From Asticcacaulis currens (lineage in GTDB: Bacteria; Pseudomonadota; Alphaproteobacteria; Caulobacterales; Caulobacteraceae): 64,000 nucleotides of DNA. The translations under genes were made by a program, and so were the position numbers. The notes below the pieces were generated by a model, which was given only the letters and a program-made list of their open reading frames with translations, made no database searches and was not told the DNA's origin. The stretch spans positions 186,001 to 250,000 of the forward strand of contig NZ_JAQQKW010000004.1 of NCBI RefSeq assembly GCF_028550395.1. Reading direction: 5' to 3'. This document shows, in pieces, positions 41,936 to 50,873 of the stretch. Position 1 is the first letter of the stretch, and every line of letters starts with the position of its first letter.

Positions 41936-44317
41936 CTAATATGCACGCGACACCGTCAGCCACAATACTGCAGGCGTGGGCGGCGTCCGCTGTGAGCCGA
42001 GCCGAAGCGTAAACGGGTTGCCATACGCCAGCGTGTTGGCATCCGGAGGGGAATGGAACTGCGCCCTTGCGCCGAAACTCCAGTCTTGCCGCTGATAGGT
42101 GGCGGACAGATTGACGGTCACGTAGTCCCCCATGTCGGCACCTGCCTCCTGGCCAAAATTCAGATGGGATCGTCCCTGATAGGTTAAGCCGGCCTCATGG
42201 GACCACGCGCCGCGCGCGGTGCTCATGGTCTTTCGAACCGACAGGTGCAGATTTGTCCTGGCAATATCGGGCAGGGTCGCATCTTCTTCGCTGACAAAAC
42301 CCGCGTCCGGACTGGTAAGTTTAGAGGCGTTGATCAGCCACGCACCGTGCAGGCTCCACTGATCGGGCAACTGCCAGTCGCCTTCGGCTTCAAAGCCGCG
42401 ATTGACGCCGCTGCCAATATTAACGGTCACGGGCAGACCAGACGCCTGAAACTGATCACTCTGGATATTGTCCCAGTGGACGTTGAAGAGGCTGAGATTG
42501 AGCAGGAGCCTCCCCTCGTCGAGCCGTGTCTTCAGTCCGACTTCAAGACTGTTTAATTCATCCCCCCGGTAACGCGGCGGCAGTGGGTCGCTGGCCTTCA
42601 ATGCACTGGTATTGTAGCCGCCGCCGCGATAGCCCTCCGCCGCCTGTACATAGGCCATGAACTCCGCCGTGGGTTGGTAGCGCAACACGATCTTGTGCGC
42701 CAGATGTCTGTCGCTGGCCTGTCGTTCGATACCCATCTCATCCGGCGTTTGCACGGCATAGCTGCGGTTGATCTGGCTTTGCACATCGTGGCGGTAGAAG
42801 GCATAGCGGGCGCCGACGGTCAGGGTCCAACTCGGTCTCAGTGTCACAGAAACCTCGCCAAAGGCCGCGAGGTCGGCGTATTCGTCCTTCCGCCGCTCGG
42901 TATAGAGGGTGCGATTCACCGTCTCCGTGGTCAAAACCGGTTGAAAAATCTCTGATCCTGAGGTGGCATAGAGGCCCGCGAGCCAGCGCAGCGGCTGATC
43001 GGACGGGGATACCCACACCCCCTCGGCCGTGGTCAGCTCAACGGCCTGAGCCTCTCTGTACACGAGCACGCCACCCGGACGGGTCAGGCCGAGGTCCTGG
43101 GCCAGAGGCGAGGCCTCATAGAGGCTCGACAGATAATGATGGACGTGGTTGAGGCTGAGGCTCATCTCGCCCAGCCTTGTGGTGCCCTGAAGGCGCGCGG
43201 ACACCTGACTGAAATCATTATCATGCGGCTCAACGACCCCGCCCCGACGGCTATAGCGGCCGTAGTCCCCGGAGACGTACTGGCTATTGCGCGTATTGAT
43301 TTCCTGAAACGCACCCGAGGCCGAAAGCCGCCAGTTGTCCGAGAGCCGCCAGTCGAGCCCGATACGCCCGCCACTGCGCCGACTTTGATTGCTGGCCACG
43401 CTGTTAAGCGCTAAATCATGGATGTACCCCCCGGCCGTGTCGTCATAAAAGACCAGGCGCACCCCCAATCGGTCGGTTATCAGCGGCTGATTGACGACGC
43501 CTTCCAGACGCCGGGACAGACCTCCGGTCTGTGGAAGGCCGATTGAGGCTCGCCACAGGGCCGAGGTTTGCGACAGGTCGGGCTTGCGCGTCACCAGCCG
43601 AACCACACCGGCAATTGAGCCCTCGCCATAAAGCGCGCCCTGCGGGCCTTTAAGGACTTCGATGCGCGCCATGTCGGTGAGCAGCAGATCCGGATCAGGG
43701 GCGTTATAGGTGATAGGCGTGTCATCGAGATAAAGGCCGACGGTCGATTGCGTACGTCCGGTGAACACACCGTCCGACAAACCACGCAACATGATCTTGT
43801 CGCGCCCAGGACCCAGATTGGTACGGGCAAAACCGGCCACACGCGCAGCCGCCTCACCCAGTCCGCCTTCGCGTCCTTCGATGTCCCTGGGCAAAAGAAC
43901 GCTTAAAGCGGAAGGCGAGTCGCCCAGCAATTGCGGTCGTCGGGTTGCAACAACGGTAACCTCTTCGGGAGGCGCGTCTTCGAGGCCCGTGGGCTTCGCC
44001 CTTTGTACGGGTGCGGGGCGCATGATCAGCCGGTAGGTTTCCGAACCCAGCGACTCAAAAGTACATGCTGAGTTTGCCGTCAGTTGGGTCAGGGCCTCTG
44101 CATTGGTAAGGTGCCCCTTCAGGCTGACCGTATGCGTGCCACAAAGCCTTGGGTTCAAACCCCCAAGCGCAAAGTGGCCCTGAATAGCTGCTGTCACAAG
44201 CGCCTGGCCGACAGGCGAACGGGGAATGTCAAACGGATGTAGAGCCGTCGATGCCGCGCGCGCGTCTGCGCTAGCGAGCAGGCCGATCGTCGTGACGAGG
44301 CTCAAGATAGAGGGCAT
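41936..44317 (-). CDS. TonB-dependent receptor with STN domain
   Basis: 793-residue receptor from ATG 44317. Signal peptide MPSILSLVTTIGLLASADA, STN domain FDIPRSPVGQALVTAAIQG with LKGHLTNAEALTQLT, TonB-box-like EEVTVVA, plug with RDIEGREGGLGEAAARVAG, MLRGLSDGVFTG and VLKGPQGALYGEGSIAGVV. The barrel ends LTVSRAY. It resembles the sphingomonad/siderophore-type receptors rather than the Xanthomonas/Caulobacter type. It starts 47 bases inside the end of the FecR gene. The five-gene cluster on the other side of the sigma gene may make or process its ligand; this is inference. Confidence 0.88.
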   Translation of the reverse strand: MPSILSLVTTIGLLASADARAASTALHPFDIPRSPVGQALVTAAIQGHFALGGLNPRLCGTHTVSLKGHLTNAEALTQLTANSACTFESLGSETYRLIMRPAPVQRAKPTGLEDAPPEEVTVVATRRPQLLGDSPSALSVLLPRDIEGREGGLGEAAARVAGFARTNLGPGRDKIMLRGLSDGVFTGRTQSTVGLYLDDTPITYNAPDPDLLLTDMARIEVLKGPQGALYGEGSIAGVVRLVTRKPDLSQTSALWRASIGLPQTGGLSRRLEGVVNQPLITDRLGVRLVFYDDTAGGYIHDLALNSVASNQSRRSGGRIGLDWRLSDNWRLSASGAFQEINTRNSQYVSGDYGRYSRRGGVVEPHDNDFSQVSARLQGTTRLGEMSLSLNHVHHYLSSLYEASPLAQDLGLTRPGGVLVYREAQAVELTTAEGVWVSPSDQPLRWLAGLYATSGSEIFQPVLTTETVNRTLYTERRKDEYADLAAFGEVSVTLRPSWTLTVGARYAFYRHDVQSQINRSYAVQTPDEMGIERQASDRHLAHKIVLRYQPTAEFMAYVQAAEGYRGGGYNTSALKASDPLPPRYRGDELNSLEVGLKTRLDEGRLLLNLSLFNVHWDNIQSDQFQASGLPVTVNIGSGVNRGFEAEGDWQLPDQWSLHGAWLINASKLTSPDAGFVSEEDATLPDIARTNLHLSVRKTMSTARGAWSHEAGLTYQGRSHLNFGQEAGADMGDYVTVNLSATYQRQDWSFGARAQFHSPPDANTLAYGNPFTLRLGSQRTPPTPAVLWLTVSRAY

Positions 44318-45305
44318 CCTTTGCCACCCTGACCCGGATCGGGGCGAAGGCCTGTAATCTCGAGACAACCGAAGCCTCCGAATCAATCGGCAAAACCGCC
44401 GTCAGTCTGATCTTTTCCGCCCCTTTGTCCACCTTCAGGGGCCTGTCGAAATAGCGGCCCAGATCTTCCGCCACCTCCGTCAGGGGACGATCGACATAGA
44501 CGACATGCCCGTCTTGCCACGCCAGAACCTGCGCGGGATCGACCGTCTGGCGACGGATGTGGCCGCTGGCCTCATCCACCACAGCCTGATCGCCCGGGCG
44601 CAGCACCGTATTCAAATCCATCACCTTCGCGGTGGCCGGCGTCACCGAAACCGCGCCCGACTTGACCGTCACGCTCACCCGACCCGCGTGACGCAGCACA
44701 TTGAATTCGGTCCCGACGTCCCACAAGGCCGTCTGTCCGGCCTCAACACGGAACGGCTTGTTCGCATCGTGCACAACCGTGAGCGCCAGTTCACCCTTTT
44801 CCAGCGTCAGGCGACGTTCATTGCGCGCCATGCGGACACTGAGGCGTGTATCGCTGTTGAGGTGCACCCGGCTCCCATCCTTCAAGCTCACCCAGCGCGT
44901 TTCCCCGCGTTGGGTTTCATAGATCTCAGGTTTAACGGGGCGTGTCGTAAGATATACGGGTACACCCAGCGCCAGAACCAGGCAGGCAGCGGCGGCGGCG
45001 ACCCACGACGTTTTAATTGCGGGTGCCTTGGATGGTTGGGAACGCCTCGTGAAATCACTGAATTTAATAACATTTTCAGCAGTGGGATTTGGAACGTCCG
45101 GGCGGGGTTCGACGTCAGAGATGGGCGACGTCAAAAGCCAGAGACGTTCAGCCCGGTCATAGGCCGCCAGATGCGCGTCGGATTGCGCCTGCCACAGGGT
45201 GAGCGCTTCAATGTCCGCATCGCGCACCTCATCGCCATGCACGCGCAAGACCCAGGCAAGGGCCTCATCTTCGATCTCGGTGGCGGGCGTATGGGACTGT
45301 GACAT
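44271..45305 (-). CDS. FecR-type anti-sigma regulator
   Basis: 344-residue single-pass membrane regulator. The N-terminal DUF4880 block is EDEALAWVLRVHGDEVRDAD with LAAYDRAERLW. The membrane segment is near 100-122 (WVAAAAACLVLALGVPVYL). The FecR domain has VSLKDGSRVHLNSDTRLSV, and the DUF4974-like end has WQDGHVVYVDRPLTEVAEDL. It lies 109 bases after the sigma gene and overlaps the receptor start. Confidence 0.9.
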   Translation of the reverse strand: MSQSHTPATEIEDEALAWVLRVHGDEVRDADIEALTLWQAQSDAHLAAYDRAERLWLLTSPISDVEPRPDVPNPTAENVIKFSDFTRRSQPSKAPAIKTSWVAAAAACLVLALGVPVYLTTRPVKPEIYETQRGETRWVSLKDGSRVHLNSDTRLSVRMARNERRLTLEKGELALTVVHDANKPFRVEAGQTALWDVGTEFNVLRHAGRVSVTVKSGAVSVTPATAKVMDLNTVLRPGDQAVVDEASGHIRRQTVDPAQVLAWQDGHVVYVDRPLTEVAEDLGRYFDRPLKVDKGAEKIRLTAVLPIDSEASVVSRLQAFAPIRVRVAKDALYLEPRHDDRPAR

Positions 45306-45414
45306 GGAAACGAGTCTAACCGTTGTGGCTTATGAAGGGAAACACCATCGCCTCAGAAAAGCCGTAAAAGAAAATGGGAAACACTCACATTTTTTGCAGA
45401 CGGCGGTTGACGCA

Positions 45415-45939
45415 TCAGGGGCCAAGCCGTGCAACAAGGTGTTTGAGCGCCGCATAGAGGTGCTTCTCAACAGAGCTTTTGGAAAGGCTGAGCCTTTGCG
45501 CCACCTCGGCCTGTGTGAGCCTTTCGAGGCGATGCAGTCTGAAAATGTCCTGCGTACGGGGCGGCAGTTCTTCCAGCGCACATAGAGCGGCCTGGAGTTG
45601 CTGACGCGCCGAAACGGCGGCCTCAGGCGAGGGCATGGGCGCGACGAGTTCGTCGCCCATCTGGTCCGACTGACTGCTCGTCCAGGCCTGATCGCGGTCG
45701 TGAGCCCGGCGACGGGTGCGGATCTCATTGAGCAAAATATGCGTGCCGGCCCGAAACAAAAAGGCCGTCGGATTATCGGCAGCGTAGTCCGGCGGCAACC
45801 GTTCGATCTTCAGATAAAGCGCCTGAACAATATCTTCAGCCTGTTCGGCATTGCGCGTACGCCCCGTGAAATAGCGCACCAGCATGGCCCGTTTCTGAAG
45901 ATAGGCCTCAATCAGCGCTGAGGAGGGAGCGGAGGTCAT
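45415..45939 (-). CDS. ECF sigma factor, FecI type
   Basis: 174-residue sigma factor from ATG 45939 (MTSAPSSALIEAYLQKRA); a TTG at 45972 would add 11 residues. Sigma-2 is in RNAEQAEDIVQALYLKIERL and AFLFRAGTHILLNEIRTRRR; sigma-4 is in LPPRTQDIFRLHRLERLTQA and VAQRLSLSKSSVEKHLYAAL. It heads a sigma-FecR-receptor operon and is divergent from the thermostable-hemolysin cluster. Confidence 0.88.
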   Translation of the reverse strand: MTSAPSSALIEAYLQKRAMLVRYFTGRTRNAEQAEDIVQALYLKIERLPPDYAADNPTAFLFRAGTHILLNEIRTRRRAHDRDQAWTSSQSDQMGDELVAPMPSPEAAVSARQQLQAALCALEELPPRTQDIFRLHRLERLTQAEVAQRLSLSKSSVEKHLYAALKHLVARLGP

Positions 45940-46016
45940 AGGTTTGAAGGGCTTGTTTAACAGGTGAGCCAATTGGGCCGGGGAAAGTGGCCTAATTAGG
46001 TTATGCCAAAAAAACT

Positions 46017-46035
46017 TGCGATAGGCTTTACGACG
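46017..46035 (-). promoter_or_regulatory. CGTCGTAAA motif upstream of ECF sigma gene
   Basis: On the minus strand CGTCGTAAAGCCTATCGCA, preceded by CGAAA. It matches the CGTCATAAAT sites of the other receptor modules with one change in the core. A CCTAATTAGG palindrome lies at 45991-46000 between it and the sigma gene. Both could also affect the divergent cluster. Confidence 0.4.
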
Positions 46036-46112
46036 TTTCGTAGCGGGCGGTGTTTACGGGGGGAAACGGCCTGATGTTCAGGCGTGTAAGTCTCCGGGAG
46101 CGTAACCGCCTG

Positions 46113-46826
46113 ATGACCGCCCACTTGCCCAATCCCGTCCCGATGCCCTTTGCGCCTCAGTCTGTTCTTGCGAGAGCTGAGACTGCGGATGCCCGTTCTG
46201 ACAGCCATATCATCACGCTTTGTACCGCCTTTCATCCAGAACGCCTGAGAGCAGAAGCCTTTGTCGAAGCGGCCTTCGCGAAGGCCTATGACGGCATAAT
46301 CCGCCACCACTACCCTATACTGATGAGCGTGCGCGATCGCTCGGACACGATTTTAGCGGTAGCGGGTTTCCGTTTTGCCGCTCTGGAGCCCTTGTTCCTT
46401 GAGGCTTACCTCGACCGTTCCGTTGAAGCGACCCTTGCTCAGCATGAGCAAAGCGCGGTCAGGCGGCATCAGATCGCCGAAATCGGAAATCTGGCCGCGT
46501 CCGACCAGGCGCAGGCGCGCGGTGCGGCGATCTTTCTGTTTAAAGCGCTGTCCGAGCATCTGGCATCAAAAGGCCTCACCTATGCGGTGGCGACCGCCAC
46601 GGCACCGTTACGCCGTCTGTTCAGCCGGGTCGCTTTTGAGATTTCAGAAATAGCACAGGCCCATCCAGAACGCCTGAACAACGCCGCCGATTGGGGGCGC
46701 TATTACGATCATGATCCGCGCGTCCTCTTTGGCCGCATCAGCCGCTGCGCTGCGCCGCTGAAAGAGGTGAGGCTGCCCGACCTCTATGCCCGCCTGCACA
46801 TGGCGGCAACCCGGAAGGGCGAATAG
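46113..46826 (+). CDS. Thermostable hemolysin family protein
   Basis: 237-residue protein of the thermostable-hemolysin (delta-VPH-like) family, whose fold resembles acyl- or acetyltransferases of the GNAT/autoinducer-synthase type. Family blocks: FVEAAFAKAYDGIIRHHYPI, VAGFRFAALEPLFLEAYLD, RHQIAEIGNLAASD, RGAAIFLFKALSEHLASKG. ATG 46113 is chosen; ATGs at 46050 and 46074 are possible. No signal peptide, so the hemolysin name is doubtful and an acyl-transfer role fits better. First of five tightly packed genes (next starts after 3 bases). Confidence 0.8.
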   Translation: MTAHLPNPVPMPFAPQSVLARAETADARSDSHIITLCTAFHPERLRAEAFVEAAFAKAYDGIIRHHYPILMSVRDRSDTILAVAGFRFAALEPLFLEAYLDRSVEATLAQHEQSAVRRHQIAEIGNLAASDQAQARGAAIFLFKALSEHLASKGLTYAVATATAPLRRLFSRVAFEISEIAQAHPERLNNAADWGRYYDHDPRVLFGRISRCAAPLKEVRLPDLYARLHMAATRKGE

Positions 46827-46829
46827 GCC

Positions 46830-48293
46830 ATGTCGCGTATTCTCTTGCATTTGAAAGATCAAGCGTCACTTACCCCTGACCGCCTGGCCCTGGTCGGCAA
46901 TGATCAGAGCCTGAGCCTGCAGCAGTTGATCAGCGCCATTGACCAGGCCGCATTCTGGCTTAGCCACAGTATTGAAAACAAAGAAATGCGCCCGGTGGCG
47001 CTGGCCCTAGACAATGGACCGGCCTGGGTGGTTCTGGATCTGGCACTGATTCAACTCGGCTGGCCGTGCCTGCCGCTGCCGCCTTTCTTTTCGCCGGATC
47101 AGACCCGACACGCCCTGAACGATGCGGGCGCCATCGCCATTATTAAAAGCGCCTATCCACCTGACGAGGGGAGGCTGATCGCCGGTGAACGGGTGGACCT
47201 CTCTATACTGGACCTCTCCCCTCGGCCCTTGCCGACCGGCACGGCAAAGATCACCTATACCTCCGGCTCGACGGGCACGCCAAAGGGCGTCTGTCTCTCG
47301 CTTGCGCAGATGGAAGCCGTCGCCTTCAGCCTGATCGACGTGATCGGGGCCCAATATGCAGGCCGTCATCTGGCCCTCCTGCCGCTCGGTGTTCTGCTGG
47401 AAAATGTCGCGGGGCTTTACACAACCCTGCTGGCAGGCGGCGTTTACGATGTGAACGGACTGGCCAGACTGGGCTTTGGCAATCCGCGCACCCCGGACGC
47501 TCAAACCTTTCTGACGGCACTGGTCAGCCGTCAGGTGACAAGCCTGATCCTGGTACCCGACCTGCTTCAGTTCCTGATGGCTGCCCTCGTACGCAGCGGT
47601 CTGGGCCTGCCCGCCCTGCGCTTTGTGGCGGTAGGCGGTGCCAAGGTTTCCCCCGGCCTGCTGATGCAGGCGGCACAGCTCGGCCTGCCTGTCTATGAAG
47701 GCTACGGTCTGAGCGAATGTGCGTCAGTCGTGGCACTCAATCCCCCGCTGGCCGGACACACCGGCACTGTAGGCAAGCCCCTGCCGCATCTCGATCTGCG
47801 TATAGACGATGGCGGCGAAATCCATATCCGCCACCGACAGGCCACCCAGAGCTTCCTCGGCTATGTCGGTGGCCCGGAGGCGGAGGCCGAACTAAAGACA
47901 GGGGATCTCGGGACATGGGCGGCCGACGGTTATCTGCGCATTACCGGCCGCAAGAAAAACCTGCTGATCCTGTCGAATGGTCGCAACGTCTCCCCGGAAT
48001 GGATTGAGGCCGAACTGCTGGCCAGCCCTCAAATCGCACAGGCTTTCGTTTTTGGAGAGGCGCAGGCCACCCTTTCGGCGCTGATCGTTCCGCGCGGGGA
48101 CGCTGATCAGGAGGCGTTGGCCGAGGCCATCGCAAAGGTCAATGCCTCCCTCCCCCCTTACGCGCAGATCAGCGCGTGGCGGATCGTCGCGCCCTTCGAT
48201 GCCAGCCTAGGTCATCTGACGGCCAATGGCCGACTGCGCCGCGACATCATTCTTTCCGACTACCTCACCCCAGCCCCAGAGGACATGGCATGA
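46830..48293 (+). CDS. AMP-binding acyl ligase
   Basis: 487-residue adenylate-forming enzyme. The P-loop TYTSGSTGTPKGVCLS is near residue 142, EGYGLSECASVVAL near 290, TGDLGTWAADGYLRITGRKK near 355, and the C-terminal domain starts with ILSNGRNVSPEWIEAELL. It should activate a carboxylic acid, by sequence style a fatty or aryl acid, to an acyl-adenylate and thioester. The usual C-terminal catalytic lysine region is not obvious by eye. It overlaps the next gene by ATGA. Confidence 0.87.
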   Translation: MSRILLHLKDQASLTPDRLALVGNDQSLSLQQLISAIDQAAFWLSHSIENKEMRPVALALDNGPAWVVLDLALIQLGWPCLPLPPFFSPDQTRHALNDAGAIAIIKSAYPPDEGRLIAGERVDLSILDLSPRPLPTGTAKITYTSGSTGTPKGVCLSLAQMEAVAFSLIDVIGAQYAGRHLALLPLGVLLENVAGLYTTLLAGGVYDVNGLARLGFGNPRTPDAQTFLTALVSRQVTSLILVPDLLQFLMAALVRSGLGLPALRFVAVGGAKVSPGLLMQAAQLGLPVYEGYGLSECASVVALNPPLAGHTGTVGKPLPHLDLRIDDGGEIHIRHRQATQSFLGYVGGPEAEAELKTGDLGTWAADGYLRITGRKKNLLILSNGRNVSPEWIEAELLASPQIAQAFVFGEAQATLSALIVPRGDADQEALAEAIAKVNASLPPYAQISAWRIVAPFDASLGHLTANGRLRRDIILSDYLTPAPEDMA

Positions 48294-48973
48294 CCTTCTA
48301 TGCACGTCTCATTCGTGAAACTCAGACCGAACAGCAAGCCCTGTTCGGCGTCCAGCAAATCCGCGACGGCCTGACCGGTCGCATCAGTCTGCAGACCTAC
48401 ATCGCCTACCTCACCGAGGCCTATCACCACGTCAAACATACCGTGCCCCTGCTCAAGGCGGCACGCGCCGGCCTCGACAGCCGCCATCACGCGTTCATGG
48501 CCGCCTTTGACGACTATATCGCCGAAGAGACCGGGCATGAGGAATGGATCTTGAACGATATCCGCAATGCCGGCGGCGATGCAGAAGCCGTGCGCCACGG
48601 TCAGCCTTCGGCGGCCACAGAACTGATGGTCGCCTTCGTCTATGACTATATCCACCGTATCAATCCTCTGGGCATGTTCGGCATGGTCTTCGTGCTGGAA
48701 GGGACCTCGGTGCAACTGGCGACCCATGGAGCGGAGGCGGTACGGGCCACTCTCGGGCTGAAGGCCAACTGCTTCTCTTATCTGCTGTCGCATGGATCGC
48801 TGGATCTCTCGCACATGGCCTTCTTCGAAGGGTTGATGGGACAGGTCGATAACCCCGCGGATCAGGACGCCATCATCCACGTCGCGCGCCGTGTCTTCAC
48901 CCTGTTTGCCGACATGTTCCGTTCGATCCCTCACCTCCCCGCACCTCAGGAGGTCATTTCCCATGCCCTTTGA
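48290..48973 (+). CDS. Heme-oxygenase-like diiron protein (TenA-like fold)
   Basis: 227-residue helical protein of the TenA/heme-oxygenase-like fold. Candidate iron ligands are in three helices: TEAYHHVKH (E43, H47, H50), EETGHEEW (E79/E80, H83, E84) and HGSLDLSHMAFFE (H168, D172, H175, E180), with another glutamate in FVLEGTS (E137). That pattern fits iron-dependent oxidases such as UndA better than thiaminase TenA, whose cysteine is not evident. It may oxidise or decarboxylate the product of the upstream ligase. Coupled by overlap to both neighbours. Confidence 0.75.
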   Translation: MTFYARLIRETQTEQQALFGVQQIRDGLTGRISLQTYIAYLTEAYHHVKHTVPLLKAARAGLDSRHHAFMAAFDDYIAEETGHEEWILNDIRNAGGDAEAVRHGQPSAATELMVAFVYDYIHRINPLGMFGMVFVLEGTSVQLATHGAEAVRATLGLKANCFSYLLSHGSLDLSHMAFFEGLMGQVDNPADQDAIIHVARRVFTLFADMFRSIPHLPAPQEVISHAL

Positions 48974-49718
48974 AAATAAATCTGTTCTCATCACCGGCGG
49001 CTGCGGCGGCCTCGGCGCCCTGCTTACGCGCGCCCTGCTTGACGGCGGTGCTCGCGTCACGGTCATTGACCGCGCGCAGACCGGACCGGAAGGCACCACC
49101 TATCTGCGCGGCGATCTGAGCACGCCGACGGGCATCGACAACATCGTGGACGTTATCGACCGGGCGAAGTGGGACATCCTGATCAATCTGGCCGGCATTC
49201 AGCATTTCGGCCCCGTCGAAGCCCAGTCATCGGCGCATCTCTACGCGTCTTACATGGTCAATGTCGTGGCACCGGCGCGCCTCATTCAGGCCGTCCTGCC
49301 AGGCATGAAGGCCCGGCGCAGCGGACAGATTGTGAACGTCGGGTCGATCTTCGGCTCAATCAATTTCGCGCACTTTGCGACCTATTCCAGCGCCAAGGCG
49401 GGGCTTCGCGGCCTGTCGCAGGCCTTGCGGCGCGAAGTGACCGGCACGGGGATCAAAGTCACCTATGTCGCCCCTCGCGCCGTAAAAACGGCCCTGAACA
49501 CCGAAAAGGTGATGGCTTTCGCCCGCCTCACCCACATGAATATGGACGATCCGAAAAAGATCGCAGCCCGCCTCCTGCGGGCGATCCGTGACGAAGAAAA
49601 GGACGTCTATCTCGGCTTTCCTGAAAGCCTGTTCGTTCGCATCAACGGCATCTTCCCCGGTCTGGTCGATGGCTCTCTGGCCGCCAACGACCTCAAAGCC
49701 CGCACCCTGTTTTCCTGA
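48963..49718 (+). CDS. Short-chain dehydrogenase/reductase of the five-gene cluster
   Basis: 251-residue SDR from ATG 48963, with an AGGAGG site inside the end of the preceding gene (11-base overlap). Cofactor loop ITGGCGGLGALLTRALL, INLAGIQ strand, serine in NVGSIFGS and catalytic YSSAK. The C-terminal part (DDPKKIAARLLRAIRDEEKD, FVRINGIFPGLVDGSLAAND) resembles SDRs that act on lipid-like substrates. Probably a reductase of the cluster's acyl product. Confidence 0.87.
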   Translation: MPFENKSVLITGGCGGLGALLTRALLDGGARVTVIDRAQTGPEGTTYLRGDLSTPTGIDNIVDVIDRAKWDILINLAGIQHFGPVEAQSSAHLYASYMVNVVAPARLIQAVLPGMKARRSGQIVNVGSIFGSINFAHFATYSSAKAGLRGLSQALRREVTGTGIKVTYVAPRAVKTALNTEKVMAFARLTHMNMDDPKKIAARLLRAIRDEEKDVYLGFPESLFVRINGIFPGLVDGSLAANDLKARTLFS

Positions 49719-49736
49719 TCCTCTGAGGACATTCCC

Positions 49737-50402
49737 ATGAAACCCATCTTCAAAGCCTTTCTGCAGGGGCTCTTCCTCTATGCGCTGGCATGCAGCGGTC
49801 AGACGTGGGCGCAAACACCCACCTTCGACAACCGAATTGAACATCTGGCGCTCAACTGGGCCCACATCAATTACGAAATCCCGGACAAGACGGCTCAGGC
49901 GGTGGCAGCCCATAAGCTTGCGGTAGAGGCCGGGGAAATGGCCCACGAAAGCCCTACCCGCGCTGAACCGCTTGTTTGGGAAGCCATTGCGCTGAGCACG
50001 GAAGCCGGTGCGCGTGGCGGCATGGGGGCGCTGGGGCTGGTCAAGCAGGCGAAAGGCCTGCTGGAAAAGGCCGAAAAGCTGAACCCGAATGCGCTGGGCG
50101 ATGGGTCTGTCTACACCAGTCTGGGCTCTCTTTACGCGCAGGTTCCGGGCTTTCCCATCGGTTTCGGCGATCCGGCCAAGGCCCGGGCCTATCTGGAAAA
50201 GGCGGTCGCAGTCAACCCGACCGGCATCGACCCCAACTATTTCTACGGTGATTTTCTCTTCCGTCAGGGTGACTATGCCAAAGCGGCCAGGGTTCTGACG
50301 CAGGCCCTGAATGCGCCCGCCCGACCTCACAGAGACGTCGCAGACCGTGGTCGCCGCGCTGAGGCCGCCAGTCTGTTAGCTAGGGCGAAGGCTAAGCTTT
50401 GA
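49737..50402 (+). CDS. Secreted TPR-like protein of the five-gene cluster
   Basis: 221-residue protein with signal peptide MKPIFKAFLQGLFLYALAC...TWAQT and helical repeats (AVAAHKLAVEAGEMAHESP, ALGLVKQAKGLLEKAEKLN, AKARAYLEKAVAVNP, YAKAARVLTQALN). The NPNALGDGSVYTSLGSLYAQ block and the FPIGFGDPAKA segment are conserved-looking. It acts in the periplasm. It starts 18 bases after the SDR and closes the cluster. It may help export or deliver the product; no enzyme motif seen. Confidence 0.75.
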   Translation: MKPIFKAFLQGLFLYALACSGQTWAQTPTFDNRIEHLALNWAHINYEIPDKTAQAVAAHKLAVEAGEMAHESPTRAEPLVWEAIALSTEAGARGGMGALGLVKQAKGLLEKAEKLNPNALGDGSVYTSLGSLYAQVPGFPIGFGDPAKARAYLEKAVAVNPTGIDPNYFYGDFLFRQGDYAKAARVLTQALNAPARPHRDVADRGRRAEAASLLARAKAKL

Positions 50403-50873
50403 GTGTGGCAGATGGATTGTAACGTGACGTTGGCTGGTTTCGCATCTCTCCTTAACGCTAAACCAGGACAAATATACCATCAGTATACGGATTAATATCC
50501 GTCAAATGAATCTAAAACTACGCTACACCCCTACGCCTGTCATTTCGGGGTTGTCGGCACACGCATTGTCGATGTCACCTTGGGTCTCCACCCGCCGCGT
50601 TTGGCTTCGGAGACCCACATGGCAGACGGACAAGACATCACCACCATAGCTCAGTCGCGCAGCAACCTCATGCTGCGCTCGGCTGGGCGACTGGCGAGCA
50701 GCTAAGCGACAAGTCTCGAGGGCGCCCGAAGCGGCCCTTCGACGGACGTTCATCCGCCAGCTCCCATTGCGGACATCATGAAGGGCCCAATTACCTGAGC
50801 GCATACGCAAAACACTAAATAAGTTGCGCGTCTCTCAATTGAGATACATACTGATGCGCGAGAGGAGGCTATT
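50403..50873. other. Gene-free interval of 471 bases
   Basis: No convincing gene. TGGGTCTCC (50581-50589) and GGAGACCCA (50609-50617) form a perfect 9-base inverted repeat without a T run. The right end carries the promoter of the toxin-antitoxin operon. The left 120 bases are AT-rich. Confidence 0.4.
50833..50844 (+). promoter_or_regulatory. Palindromic operator candidate of the toxin-antitoxin operon
   Basis: TCTCAATTGAGA is a perfect 12-base palindrome, 29 bases before the antitoxin ATG. RelB-type antitoxins have a ribbon-helix-helix domain that binds such sites for autorepression. Confidence 0.45.

Noticed and set aside
46113-46826. Reading the hemolysin-family gene as a secreted toxin
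   Set aside because: No signal peptide or membrane-active segment, and it is locked in an operon of metabolic enzymes.
48290-48973. Thiaminase TenA assignment
   Set aside because: Histidine and acidic residues in three helices suit a diiron site, the TenA active-site cysteine is not evident, and no thiamin genes are near.
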